Assembly: GCF_014696625.1 (NCBI RefSeq) | Contig: NZ_JACJQL010000002.1 | Coordinates: forward strand, 286,512-350,511 | Origin: Nostoc parmelioides FACHB-3921 | Lineage (GTDB): Bacteria; Cyanobacteriota; Cyanobacteriia; Cyanobacteriales; Nostocaceae | DNA length: 64,000 bases | Reading direction: 5' to 3' | In this document: positions 29,591-36,836 of the stretch, one piece after another | Numbering within the stretch: the stretch's first letter is position 1 | How the letters are laid out: the number at the start of each line of letters is the position of its first letter | Translations under genes and position numbers: made by a program | Notes under the pieces: generated by a model | Databases searched by the model: none | Told to the model about the DNA's origin: nothing | What the model saw: the letters and a program-made list of their open reading frames with translations, nothing else

Positions 29591-29760
29591 CTACGGTGTA
29601 CACACATCTCTATGCTAGGTGCAGAATGTGGTTTGATCCCCCTAAATCCCCCTTAATAAGGGGGACTTTGATTTACTTTCCCCCCTTTTTTAAGGGGGGT
29701 TAGGGGGGATCAGTAAATACTTAAAATCACAGCCAACCACTTCTAGAACAACCTCTTACA
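29591..29760. mobile_element. Palindromic mini-element, CTACGGTGTACAC left end
   Basis: CTACGGTGTACACACATC (29591-29608) is followed by a spacer reading TATGCTAGGTGCAGAATGTG and the GATCCCCC core (29635-29711). The right side instead ends in CCACTTCTAGAACAACCTCT, like the other element family, so this copy looks chimeric. Confidence 0.65.
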
Positions 29761-29780
29761 CTCGATTGGCAACTATTGTA

Positions 29781-30176
29781 TTAAACAGTTATAGCAGTTT
29801 CATTTGATATTTTATCAGAATTAGATTTCAATCGTGTCAACCTACTTTTACGGATACGTTCACTATCTCTAACTCCACCTGCAAGTTCATATTCACTACT
29901 GTTTTTACCATACTTAAACCCAACCCCCATCAACATTTTATCTGAAACCTGATTTAAGTTTTTTTCCATTTCATCTAGCTTAATTTTAGAGGAATCAACT
30001 ATTGCTATGGCAGCGTTATAATCATCAAGCATTTTTTGAAACTGCTCGATTAATTGCGCTAAGTTTTGTAAGTTGTAAGTATCATCAAACTTGAGCTTTG
30101 GATCAATTGCTTTTAATCCGGCAACTCTAAACTCGGCTTTTTCTAGAATCCGGGAACTACGCTTTTTTCTAGCCAT
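29781..30176 (-). CDS. Hypothetical coiled-coil protein (131 aa)
   Basis: It begins MARKKRSSRILEKAEFRVAGLKAIDPKL with strongly basic residues, then a long helical stretch (NLQNLAQLIEQFQKMLDDYNAAIA, DEMEKNLNQVSDKM) that suggests a coiled coil, and a conserved-looking GVGFKYGKNSSEYELAGGVRDSERIRKSR block. I do not recognise a named family. The compact charge pattern and lack of repeats in the coding part support a real gene. It lies between palindromic elements. Confidence 0.6.
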   Translation of the reverse strand: MARKKRSSRILEKAEFRVAGLKAIDPKLKFDDTYNLQNLAQLIEQFQKMLDDYNAAIAIVDSSKIKLDEMEKNLNQVSDKMLMGVGFKYGKNSSEYELAGGVRDSERIRKSRLTRLKSNSDKISNETAITV

Positions 30177-30246
30177 AAGTTTACACTTTTCAAAACTTTA
30201 CAAAGCTATTTTGGCTTAATTAAGCTAGATTCTAGTTCAGCAAAAT

Positions 30247-30447
30247 TCACATTTTATTTTGCCAGATTTTTGATTTATGTGCGTGATTTCTCTTAATTGC
30301 TTCAATACATTGCCTGTTTAGTGCAGAGTTAAGAGCGATCGTTTTAATTTTAAGGCTTAATGTTTTAGCTTTAAGGCTTAATGTTTTAAGGTTAAGGCTT
30401 AATGTTCTAGCTTTAAGGCTTAATGTTTTAATCTTAAGCGTCAACAT
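30247..30447 (-). CDS. Possible small protein made of heptapeptide repeats
   Basis: The ORF (66 aa) starts with MLTLKIKTLSLKARTLSLNLKTLSLKAKTLSLKIK, i.e. LSLKxKT-like heptads, then a non-repetitive basic tail. The DNA is an exact 21-bp tandem repeat (five units). It could be a real small amphipathic-strand protein or an untranslated repeat; no ribosome-binding site was seen. Treat as tentative. Confidence 0.3.
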   Translation of the reverse strand: MLTLKIKTLSLKARTLSLNLKTLSLKAKTLSLKIKTIALNSALNRQCIEAIKRNHAHKSKIWQNKM

Positions 30448-30455
30448 TTTAATAT
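30351..30455. repeat. 21-bp tandem repeat, five units
   Basis: Units start at 30351, 30372, 30393, 30414 and 30435 (period exactly 21 bp), with the core TAAGGCTTAATGTTTTA; the fifth is diverged. Seven codons per unit keep the reading frame on the minus strand. Confidence 0.9.
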
Positions 30456-30491
30456 TGATGATTAAAGTTTATTGGTCAGTGCATTAGAGAA

Positions 30492-30595
30492 GGCTATGGT
30501 GTACACACATCTTTATGCTAAGTGCAGAATGCGGTTTGATCCCCCTAAATCCCCCTTATTAAGGGGGACTTTGATTTACTTTCCCCCCTTTTTAT
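30492..30595. mobile_element. Palindromic mini-element, truncated copy
   Basis: It begins GGCTATGGTGTACACACATC (30492) with the GATCCCCC core starting at 30538, and stops abruptly at the middle of the core (about 30594), where a second complete copy begins. The right half is missing. Confidence 0.75.
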
Positions 30596-30717
30596 GGCTA
30601 CGGTGTACACACATCTCTATGCTAGGTGCAGAATGTGGTTTGATCCCCCTAAATCCCCCTTAATAAGGGGGACTTTGATTTACTTTCCCCCCTTTTTAAG
30701 GGGGGTTAGGGGGGATC
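30596..30717. mobile_element. Palindromic mini-element with GGCTACGGTGTACAC end
   Basis: GGCTACGGTGTACACACATC leads into the spacer and the core 30642-30717. It is joined directly to the truncated copy before it, as if inserted into the earlier core. Confidence 0.75.
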
Positions 30718-30770
30718 AGCAAATACCTAAAGTCACAGCCAGATTTTCCAGAAGCTTGAACGCAGAAATT

Positions 30771-31151
30771 ATGACAAACAACCTTAATAGCAGAAATTTC
30801 CATTTACCTTACAATCCAAAGCTTGTAGAAAGAGCAAAAGAACTTCGTAAAAACATGACACCAGCAGAAAAAAAGCTGTGGTATGAGTATCTGAGGAATT
30901 TCCCATTACGGATTTTAAGGCAACGACCAATTAACCATTTTATAGTAGATTTCTATTGTCCTACTTTACAAGTAGTCATTGAAATTGATGGGGATAGCCA
31001 TTTTACAGATGAAGGTCAAGACTATGATTTAGAGAGAACAAGAGTTTTAGAAGGATATGGTTTAAAGATTATTAGGTTTACAAATAGTCAGGTTTTACAT
31101 GATTTTGATAGTGTTTGTGAAGAGATACAGGGTTTAGTTACTTTTAAATAG
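30771..31151 (+). CDS. DUF559 endonuclease-domain protein
   Basis: I chose the ATG at 30771, since the frame upstream is only translated repeat. The 126-residue protein has the DUF559 pattern: ARELRKNMTPAEKKLWYEYLRN-type opening, then RILRQRPINHFIVDFYCPTLQVVIEIDG, a PD-(D/E)XK/Vsr-like core (Asp, and Glu in VIEIDG), and a C-terminal LKIIRFTNSQVL. DUF559 genes are frequent in cyanobacterial repeat-rich DNA; the biological role is unknown. It sits between palindromic elements and upstream of the RAYT. Confidence 0.88.
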   Translation: MTNNLNSRNFHLPYNPKLVERAKELRKNMTPAEKKLWYEYLRNFPLRILRQRPINHFIVDFYCPTLQVVIEIDGDSHFTDEGQDYDLERTRVLEGYGLKIIRFTNSQVLHDFDSVCEEIQGLVTFK

Positions 31152-31162
31152 TAGGAAAAAGT

Positions 31163-31308
31163 CTACGGTGTATATATAAGTTTTATAAAGTTGCTTAATA
31201 ACGTTTTGATCCCCCCTAACCCCCCTTAAAAAGGGGGGAACTGGAATTAAAGTCCCCCTTTTGAAGGGGGATTTAGGGGGATCAAATAACTTATGTGTAC
31301 ACCATAGC
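31163..31308. mobile_element. Complete palindromic mini-element upstream of the RAYT gene
   Basis: The ends CTACGGTGTA (31163) and TACACCATAG (to 31308) are inverted repeats; the core 31208-31283 has GATCCCCCC and GGGGGATC arms. It ends 8 bp before the transposase start codon, so it may carry part of that gene's control region. Confidence 0.82.
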
Positions 31309-31316
31309 AATTTTTT

Positions 31317-31940
31317 ATGGCTCGCCCAAAACGCAATTTACAATCAGGTTTCTCTTACCACATCACGACACGCTGCAATAACCGCGAATTTCGCTTAACG
31401 CGGTTAGAGTGTCGAGAGGTTTTTCTTTACGCTATTAAAAAAGCACAGGAAAAATATCAATTTAAGCTCTATGCTCTGTGCATTATGAGTAATCATGTGC
31501 ATTATCTACTAGAACCAAAAGAACCAGAAGATTTACCTAAGATTATGCACTGGCTGAATTGGTACACCGCTATGTGTTTTAACCGGATGCTTAACCGGAC
31601 TGGGCATTTTTGGGAAAAGCGTTATCACAGTACAGGTTTTGCTAATACAGATAAACAGCGTGCATTAAATACTCTGCGATATATCCACGCTAACCCGAAA
31701 GCAGCAGGTTTACAGCAGGGTTTTTTCTACGACTTTAGTAATTACGGCACTCATGACCGTTTGAGTAATGATGGTATCACTCAATGGCATCCGGCGTTTT
31801 TGCAATTAGGGAGAACGTTAGAAGAATGTGCGGCTAAGTATCGTCAGTTTTGTAAGAAATATCGCCCGAAGCCGAAGCCAGAAAAAAGGAACAGTTGGGG
31901 AAGTCGTTTTTTGCCGTCGTTGAAAAATACACTAATATAA
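31317..31940 (+). CDS. REP-associated tyrosine transposase (RAYT, Y1/HUH family)
   Basis: The 207-residue protein has the hallmarks of Y1-type HUH transposases: the metal-binding H-x-H in SNHVHYLL (His60, His62), a GHFWEKRYHSTGF block, and LNTLRYIHANPKAAG with the candidate nucleophile Tyr121. RAYTs nick single-stranded DNA at REP palindromes and are normally kept as single-copy domesticated genes. A complete palindromic element lies immediately upstream. The first residues MARPKRNLQSGFSYHITTRC fit family members, supporting this start. Confidence 0.88.
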   Translation: MARPKRNLQSGFSYHITTRCNNREFRLTRLECREVFLYAIKKAQEKYQFKLYALCIMSNHVHYLLEPKEPEDLPKIMHWLNWYTAMCFNRMLNRTGHFWEKRYHSTGFANTDKQRALNTLRYIHANPKAAGLQQGFFYDFSNYGTHDRLSNDGITQWHPAFLQLGRTLEECAAKYRQFCKKYRPKPKPEKRNSWGSRFLPSLKNTLI

Positions 31941-31962
31941 GTGTTGAGTTTACGAGATTCAT

Positions 31963-31989
31963 GTTGGGTTGCGCTGCGCTTAACCCAAC
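31963..31989. terminator. Hairpin after the RAYT gene
   Basis: GTTGGGTT pairs with AACCCAAC around GCGCTGCGCTT. It begins 23 bp after the stop codon and resembles the arms of the 79-bp element at 2097. It lacks a T-run, so terminator activity is only a possibility. Confidence 0.5.
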
Positions 31990-32045
31990 CTATGCTTTTA
32001 GCTTGTAATAAATATTTAGAAATTTAGGCTTTAAAATGTTAAACT

Positions 32046-33011
32046 TTAAAGCCTAAATCTTGCGTATAGCCAACCGACAAAGCCACCAAGAAACCACACT
32101 AAGAACACCTTATAAGCATCACTATTAACATCCAATCCAAGATTGTACACCAAACCATCATATAACCCCACACCCTGCACATTCGGTATCGGCACTGAAA
32201 TCCCGGCAGACTTCAACCCCAATGATACTCCATTCAAAAATCCCCAATACACAAAAGCCAAAGGCCACCACAAAACCCACTCAAAAAAGTTCAAATTATA
32301 ATTCCCGAACCAATTATTGCGAGGAAAGAATGCAAACCCAACCCACATACTTACAACAACAATTAGCAGCAAAATAATCGGACTCTGGTGAAAAAAAACA
32401 TACACCCACCCGCTTAAGATTTCCCATCCACATATCCAAGCCGAATTAATTATTATTCCACCGTCGCTACCGTGGGTTATAAAATATCCAATTCCATCTA
32501 TCAAATATCCAATTTCATCTATCAAACTTCCAATCCCATCAATTAATGGTTGATATATTGGTCTTCTATGTATTCTTCGATAGTTTTCGATTGTATTATT
32601 ACCTATTTTTTTCTTTGCTTCATGAACAATATAATCAACTCCTTTATCGCTACTGATTGCGTACCAATCCTTTATTTTTCTATATTCTTTAGGATATTTT
32701 AATTTTATTGTTTGCATATCTATACCATGCAAAATAGGGAGAATATTATTAGCTGTTAATATCTCCTCGAACTCCATAAAAGTCCATGTTTTGTTGGCAG
32801 CAAAATAATTGTCGCTAATGACAACAATTCCATACGCTGACGCATTGAGTCCTTCGTCAATTTTTTCCTCTAATTTGTCTCCCCATTTGATTTCTTCTTT
32901 GTCATACCATACTTTATATTTTGCTTGAGTTAGTTTTTTGTATAGTTTGTCTACAAATCCTCTTTTATCTTCAGACGCATGACTGAGAAATATATCATGA
33001 GTACGCTTCAT
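32046..33011 (-). CDS. TIR-domain protein with C-terminal membrane segments
   Basis: Residues 5-135 form a TIR domain: HDIFLSHASEDK (box 1), KVWYDKEEIKWGDKL, YGIVVISDNYF, and W76-T-F-M-E80, where Glu80 fits the catalytic Glu of NAD-cleaving TIRs. Residues 157-177 hold three LIDGIGx-like heptads. After ~185 come three or four hydrophobic segments (near 187-205, 211-229, 240-262, 302-320). Bacterial TIR proteins are often antiphage effectors; a membrane-tethered TIR alone is less described, so the function is inferred. The unknown 163-residue gene is 130 bp upstream on the same strand. Confidence 0.85.
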   Translation of the reverse strand: MKRTHDIFLSHASEDKRGFVDKLYKKLTQAKYKVWYDKEEIKWGDKLEEKIDEGLNASAYGIVVISDNYFAANKTWTFMEFEEILTANNILPILHGIDMQTIKLKYPKEYRKIKDWYAISSDKGVDYIVHEAKKKIGNNTIENYRRIHRRPIYQPLIDGIGSLIDEIGYLIDGIGYFITHGSDGGIIINSAWICGWEILSGWVYVFFHQSPIILLLIVVVSMWVGFAFFPRNNWFGNYNLNFFEWVLWWPLAFVYWGFLNGVSLGLKSAGISVPIPNVQGVGLYDGLVYNLGLDVNSDAYKVFLVWFLGGFVGWLYARFRL

Positions 33012-33141
33012 ATATAATTCCTTAATATTTCAATGTCCGGTATTACTAAACAAACCAAATATTTTTGTATAAATGTTTTAGAGAAAATTTATACAAAGGT
33101 TTTCACATCAACAAAAACCATCTAATCACGAATGATTTTTA

Positions 33142-33633
33142 TCACTCCCCCACACCCGCAATAGTCGCCAACGCCTGAGCATACTGCTCTAAACCCACCC
33201 GCAAAGCCTCCAACTCCCCTCGCGCCGTCGCTTCCTCAGACCAACTCTGCTCATGTTCCTTGGGACTCACCCCCACAGGTCGCCTAGCTTCCCACGCCTG
33301 CAATAACGGATGCCATTTTGACAAAAACGGTCTTAAACCATTATTCAACACCGCAATAGCAATTCCCCCCACAGAATCACGACTAGCACCCACATCAGGC
33401 CCAGCAGCTTTGAGAATTTCGCGGGTTGTACCGAATAAACTATAAAGAGAGTTCATAGCTTCTCGCACTAAACCTTGGTCAAGTGCTAAAGGTTGCACAG
33501 CAATGCGCGTCACCAACTCCACATATAGCGACCAAGCCGCCTTTTGTTCTGTGGTGTTGACTTTCCACGACATCGAACCAATGCCAAAAGGCAGACTTAA
33601 AGATACAGTTTCTAAGGAAACGCGATCGCGCAT
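33142..33633 (-). CDS. Conserved hypothetical protein next to the TIR gene
   Basis: The 163-residue protein has no domain I can name. Visible blocks are NTTEQKAAWSLYVELVTRIA, REAMNSLYSLFGTTREIL, and GIAIAVLNNGLRPFLSKWHPLLQAWE, all helical, followed by a charged helix. The block layout looks conserved rather than random, and I believe similar proteins occur near immunity genes in other bacteria, but that is memory and not checked. It could be a sensor or regulator of the TIR protein. No signal peptide or membrane segment is evident. Confidence 0.7.
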   Translation of the reverse strand: MRDRVSLETVSLSLPFGIGSMSWKVNTTEQKAAWSLYVELVTRIAVQPLALDQGLVREAMNSLYSLFGTTREILKAAGPDVGASRDSVGGIAIAVLNNGLRPFLSKWHPLLQAWEARRPVGVSPKEHEQSWSEEATARGELEALRVGLEQYAQALATIAGVGE

Positions 33634-33859
33634 AAGTATAACTAAGCAAATTTAACTATAATTAGTGATTATTATAGTAATTGATGAAACTCTTCTACCA
33701 AAGTATTTTCAGGATGTGCGGGTAAAGTGCGATCGCTACGGGGATGCTCTCTCTACGCAAATCATCATCAATCAGCCAGATTATGATAGTAATAATATCT
33801 GTGCATCTAATCTCAGAGGTTATTTGATGAGTGGTTGGCTATGTGTTTAAACACTGGTT

Positions 33860-34112
33860 GATCCCCCCTAACCCCCCTTTTTAAGGCTACGGTGTACACA
33901 CAAGTCTGATAACCTAGCTCCATAACGTTTTGATCCCCCCTAGCCCCCCTTAAAAAAGGGGGAACAAGAATCAAAGTCCCCCTTTTTAAGGGGGATTTAG
34001 GGGGATCGAACCATATTTTGCACTCTGCACAAAGATGTGTGTACACCTTAGCCTTAAAAAAGGGGGGAACTAGAATTAAAGTCCCCCTTTTTAAGGGGGA
34101 TTTAGGGGGATC
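33860..34112. mobile_element. Palindromic element interrupted by another copy
   Basis: The outer copy starts GATCCCCCCTAACCCCCC (33860) and resumes at about 34053 (TTAAAAAAGGGGGGAAC), ending with GGGGGATC at 34112. The interruption is at the centre of its palindrome. Confidence 0.75.
33887..34052. mobile_element. Inner palindromic mini-element (nested insertion)
   Basis: It starts CTACGGTGTACACACAAG and ends GTGTGTACACCTTAG, with its own GATCCCCC core at 33932-34007. It is 166 bp and sits inside the outer copy. Confidence 0.78.
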
Positions 34113-34244
34113 TGAAAGTATTTGATACATCACCAGTAACTTTTCAGGCGATCGCGCTTTCTGTACTAATTGACTATATCTGCAATATTGTTAAACAATT
34201 CAGATATAATAATAAGTTTGTCTATTGCATTGGTTTTTTAGAAT

Positions 34245-34559
34245 ATGTCTAAGACTTACACCGTTGAGATTCTCCACCAAGGTAAAACCCACACTTTACA
34301 AGTTCCTGAAGATAAAACCATTTTATCAGTTGCAGATGAACAAGGGTTAGATTTACCTAGTTCTTGCCACGCTGGTGTTTGTACAACTTGTGCTGGTCAA
34401 ATTATTACCGGAACTGTAGATCAAACTGATGGTATGGGGGTTAGCCCAGAATTACAACAACAAGGTTACGCATTACTTTGTGTAGCCTATCCTCGTTCCG
34501 ATTTGAAAATTGAAACCGAAAAAGAAGACACTGTTTATCAAAAGCAATTCGGTAAGTAA
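34245..34559 (+). CDS. Plant-type [2Fe-2S] ferredoxin
   Basis: The 104-residue protein has the plant-type ligand set: C-x4-C-x2-C in SCHAGVCTTCAG and a fourth Cys in LLCVAYP, with the ubiquitin-like fold around it. Ferredoxins of this kind carry electrons from photosystem I or other reductases to enzymes. The C-terminal tail (KKQFGK-like) is longer than in the main photosynthetic ferredoxin, so it may be a specialised isoform. Which partner it serves cannot be told. Confidence 0.9.
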   Translation: MSKTYTVEILHQGKTHTLQVPEDKTILSVADEQGLDLPSSCHAGVCTTCAGQIITGTVDQTDGMGVSPELQQQGYALLCVAYPRSDLKIETEKEDTVYQKQFGK

Positions 34560-34721
34560 GATAATTTTGGTAATTGGTAATTGGTAATAGTTAATAGTAA
34601 AAAACAATTACCTATTCGCTATTACCCACTACCGTTTACACCAACTATAAAATCAACTCAGTATTTGCATACGGCTGAAATCGGTTATTCTAGAAGCTAC
34701 AAATCAACTGGATTGACAGCG

Positions 34722-34904
34722 ATGACAACTCATTTTATTAGCGCAGAAATCGACATCCAAGAAACACCCACAGAATTACAAGCAGCCATTGAGGCTGAGT
34801 TGCAAAAGCAAGGTGAACCTCTGCGTTGGGCGATTACTGTTATAGATGAAGAACAACAAAAGGCGACAGTAGAAGCTGTGGTGACTACAGTTAGTGCTGA
34901 GTAG
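34722..34904 (+). CDS. Small conserved hypothetical protein (60 aa)
   Basis: The ATG at 34722 starts MTTHFISAEIDIQETP and the protein ends TVEAVVTTVSAE. The upstream part of the same frame reads through heptamer-like repeats (GGTAATTGGTAATTGG) and is unlikely to be coding. The sequence is acidic with an alternating strand/helix pattern. I recognise it only as the kind of small protein common in cyanobacteria. It lies 160 bp after ferredoxin on the same strand. Confidence 0.6.
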   Translation: MTTHFISAEIDIQETPTELQAAIEAELQKQGEPLRWAITVIDEEQQKATVEAVVTTVSAE

Positions 34905-34953
34905 GGAGTTCTCAGAGAACACCAAAAAATAAATTATTCCAAATTGACGGTTA

Positions 34954-35018
34954 GTAGGGTGCGTCAGTGCGAAAAAACTTAACTGTACCAAGAAATTATT
35001 TATACTGACGCACCCTAC
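34954..35018. repeat. 65-bp palindromic mini-element, copy 2
   Basis: Same ends as the copy at 12318-12382 (GTAGGGTGCGTCAG and CTGACGCACCCTAC), exactly 65 bp, with a largely conserved centre. Confidence 0.8.
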
Positions 35019-35154
35019 ATTTGAGATATTGTTTTATCTGGAAGTATCTAAGTGCTGAGTATTGATAAATATTGAGGGGGCTAAAATGCCTCCAACTGAA
35101 AATTAACCCATTAATCCGCAATAATTTTTAAGCTACATTAACTCAGCACTGAAT

Positions 35155-36189
35155 ATGAATCGTCCTTACACTGCTATTCTCATAGTCCCAACTGGTGTTG
35201 GTGCAGCGATTGGGGGATATGCGGGGGATGCTTTACCCGTTGCTAGATTAATAGCACAGGTTTGCGATCGCCTGATAACTCACCCCAATGTCCTTAATGG
35301 TGCTAGTTTGTATTGGAACATCCCTAATTCTTTCTATGTGGAAGGTTATGGGCTTGATAAATTTGCTGCCGGATGCTGGGGTTTGCGTCCTGTACGCAAT
35401 AATAAAATTGGGTTACTTTTAGATCAGGGAATTGAGCCAGATTTAAGACTACGACACCTACAAGCAGCCGATGCAGCGCGCGCGACTTTAGGCTTAACTA
35501 TCACAGATCATGTAATTACTGATGCACCCTTGAGCGTAGAATTACGGACTGCATCATCAGGGGCAAGTTGGGGAACAATTGGTAACCCCGATAGTTTATT
35601 ACGAGCGGCGGAAATATTAATTAACAAAAATGGGGCAGAAGCGATCGCAATTGTTGCCCGTTTCCCCGATGATATGGATGAGGTAGCAGCGCAAAATTAC
35701 CGTCACGGTCAAGGTGTAGACCCCATTGCCGGGGCAGAAGCAGTCATTAGCCATTTAGTAGTCAGAAACTTTCAGATTCCTTGCGCCCATTCCCCCGCCT
35801 TAGCACCAGAACCCCCATATCCAGGCTTATCACCCCGTTCTGCGGCAGAAGAATTAGGTTATACTTTCTTACCGAGCGTACTCGTAGGATTAAGCCGCGC
35901 ACCAAAATTTATATTAAAGAAAGAGTCAAGTCAATCTCACCTAGAAGACATTTGGGCAGAGCAAGTGGATGCTATTATCATGCCAGCAACAGCCTGCGGT
36001 AGCAGCGCCTTACTTAGCCTAAGTCAAAAGCAATGCCAAATCATCACTGTAGAGGAAAATCAAACTCAAATTCAAGTACCTGCCCATGCCTTAGGAATTA
36101 AATCCATACAAGTAAAATCTTATTTAGAAGCAGTCGGCTTAATAGTAGCTCACAAAGCAGGCATTAATCCAAAGTCTCTTTGTCATTAA
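35155..36189 (+). CDS. DUF3326 protein
   Basis: The 344-residue protein matches DUF3326 over its length: IVPTGVGAAIGGYAGDALPVARLIA, LNGASLYWNIPNSFYVEGYGLDKFA, RPVRNNKIGLLLDQGIEP, ARFPDD, QGVDPIAGAEAVISH, and SAEELGYTFLPSVLVGLSRAP-like blocks. The family is widespread in cyanobacteria and plants; its activity is unknown. Its last codons overlap the longest possible reading frame of the CPBP protease gene by 10 bp. Confidence 0.85.
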   Translation: MNRPYTAILIVPTGVGAAIGGYAGDALPVARLIAQVCDRLITHPNVLNGASLYWNIPNSFYVEGYGLDKFAAGCWGLRPVRNNKIGLLLDQGIEPDLRLRHLQAADAARATLGLTITDHVITDAPLSVELRTASSGASWGTIGNPDSLLRAAEILINKNGAEAIAIVARFPDDMDEVAAQNYRHGQGVDPIAGAEAVISHLVVRNFQIPCAHSPALAPEPPYPGLSPRSAAEELGYTFLPSVLVGLSRAPKFILKKESSQSHLEDIWAEQVDAIIMPATACGSSALLSLSQKQCQIITVEENQTQIQVPAHALGIKSIQVKSYLEAVGLIVAHKAGINPKSLCH

Positions 36190-36227
36190 TCAACAGTCAA
36201 CAGTTAACAGTTAACAGTCAACAGTTA
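36190..36227. repeat. STRR heptamer array (CAACAGT type)
   Basis: Five or so CAACAGT/TAACAGT heptamers. They lie in frame at the beginning of the CPBP gene's longest reading frame. Confidence 0.75.
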
Positions 36228-36254
36228 TTTTCTCCCCACTCCCCTAAAACTCCC

Positions 36255-36836
36255 GTGGTTGAACAACAAAAACAAGAACCAGAAATTCCATACTTAACAC
36301 GTACCCAAGTGCTAGTGGCGATGGGTGTAACTGCCGTCTTGTTGTGGACAATTGCTAAGTTATGGTTGCGCTTTGGGAACTTTTTATTATTTGAATGGCA
36401 TTGGTACCCAAGAGATTTTTTGCTGGGGCTTGGTGTAGGGTTAATTATTACTGTTTTAAGTGGGCTAGCTTATAACTTTTGGAAGGCATACCGCAGAAGC
36501 GCCGACTACTACTTAGAATTAGTGCTGAAACCTTTGGCTTGGCCGGACTTAATTTGGTTGGGGTTATTACCAGGATTAAGTGAAGAATTGTTATTTCGCG
36601 GTGTTATGTTACCCGCTTTAGGATTAGATCATTTTGCCGTTATTGGTTCTAGTGTATGTTTTGGCATTCTGCACCTGAGTGGTTCCCAACAATGGCCTTA
36701 CGTTGTTTGGGCAACCATTGTTGGGGTAATACTGGGGTATAGCGCCTTGTTGAGTGGTAACTTGCTAGTGCCAATTGTGGCTCATATTATAACCAATTGG
36801 ATTTCTAGTTGTTTGTGGAAACTGCGCCAGTCGTAG
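36255..36836 (+). CDS. CPBP-family intramembrane metalloprotease
   Basis: The protein carries the CPBP/Abi glutamic motif EELLFRG (in LPGLSEELLFRGVML) and later FGILHLSG with the conserved His, plus PIVAHIITNW with a third. Several transmembrane segments surround them. CPBP proteases process or bind prenyl-type membrane proteins. The frame can start at ATG 36180, but the first 25 codons are heptamer repeat, so I prefer the GTG at 36255 (193 aa). Its 3' end overlaps the convergent purN by 32 bp. Confidence 0.85.
   Translation: MVEQQKQEPEIPYLTRTQVLVAMGVTAVLLWTIAKLWLRFGNFLLFEWHWYPRDFLLGLGVGLIITVLSGLAYNFWKAYRRSADYYLELVLKPLAWPDLIWLGLLPGLSEELLFRGVMLPALGLDHFAVIGSSVCFGILHLSGSQQWPYVVWATIVGVILGYSALLSGNLLVPIVAHIITNWISSCLWKLRQS

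Larger units (their letters stand above)
29189..29780. other. Intergenic region with two palindromic elements
   Basis: This stretch upstream of acnB holds two nested-palindrome elements (core 29465-29541 and 29635-29711). The region before 29420 shows no further feature. It should include the acnB promoter. Confidence 0.55.
33634..34244. other. Intergenic region dominated by nested palindromic elements
   Basis: After a 200-bp segment without a recognisable gene, 33860-34112 holds one element inserted in another. The rest, up to the ferredoxin start, has no recognised gene. Confidence 0.55.

Noticed and set aside
30472..30770. Frames reading through the palindromic elements, including the long upstream extension of the DUF559 gene
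   Set aside because: The translations (YTHLYARCRMWFDPPKSPL) come from the repeat DNA and recur with each copy.
33813..34133. A 106-residue minus-strand frame
   Set aside because: It is translated palindromic element (DPPKSPLKRGTL) and nothing else.
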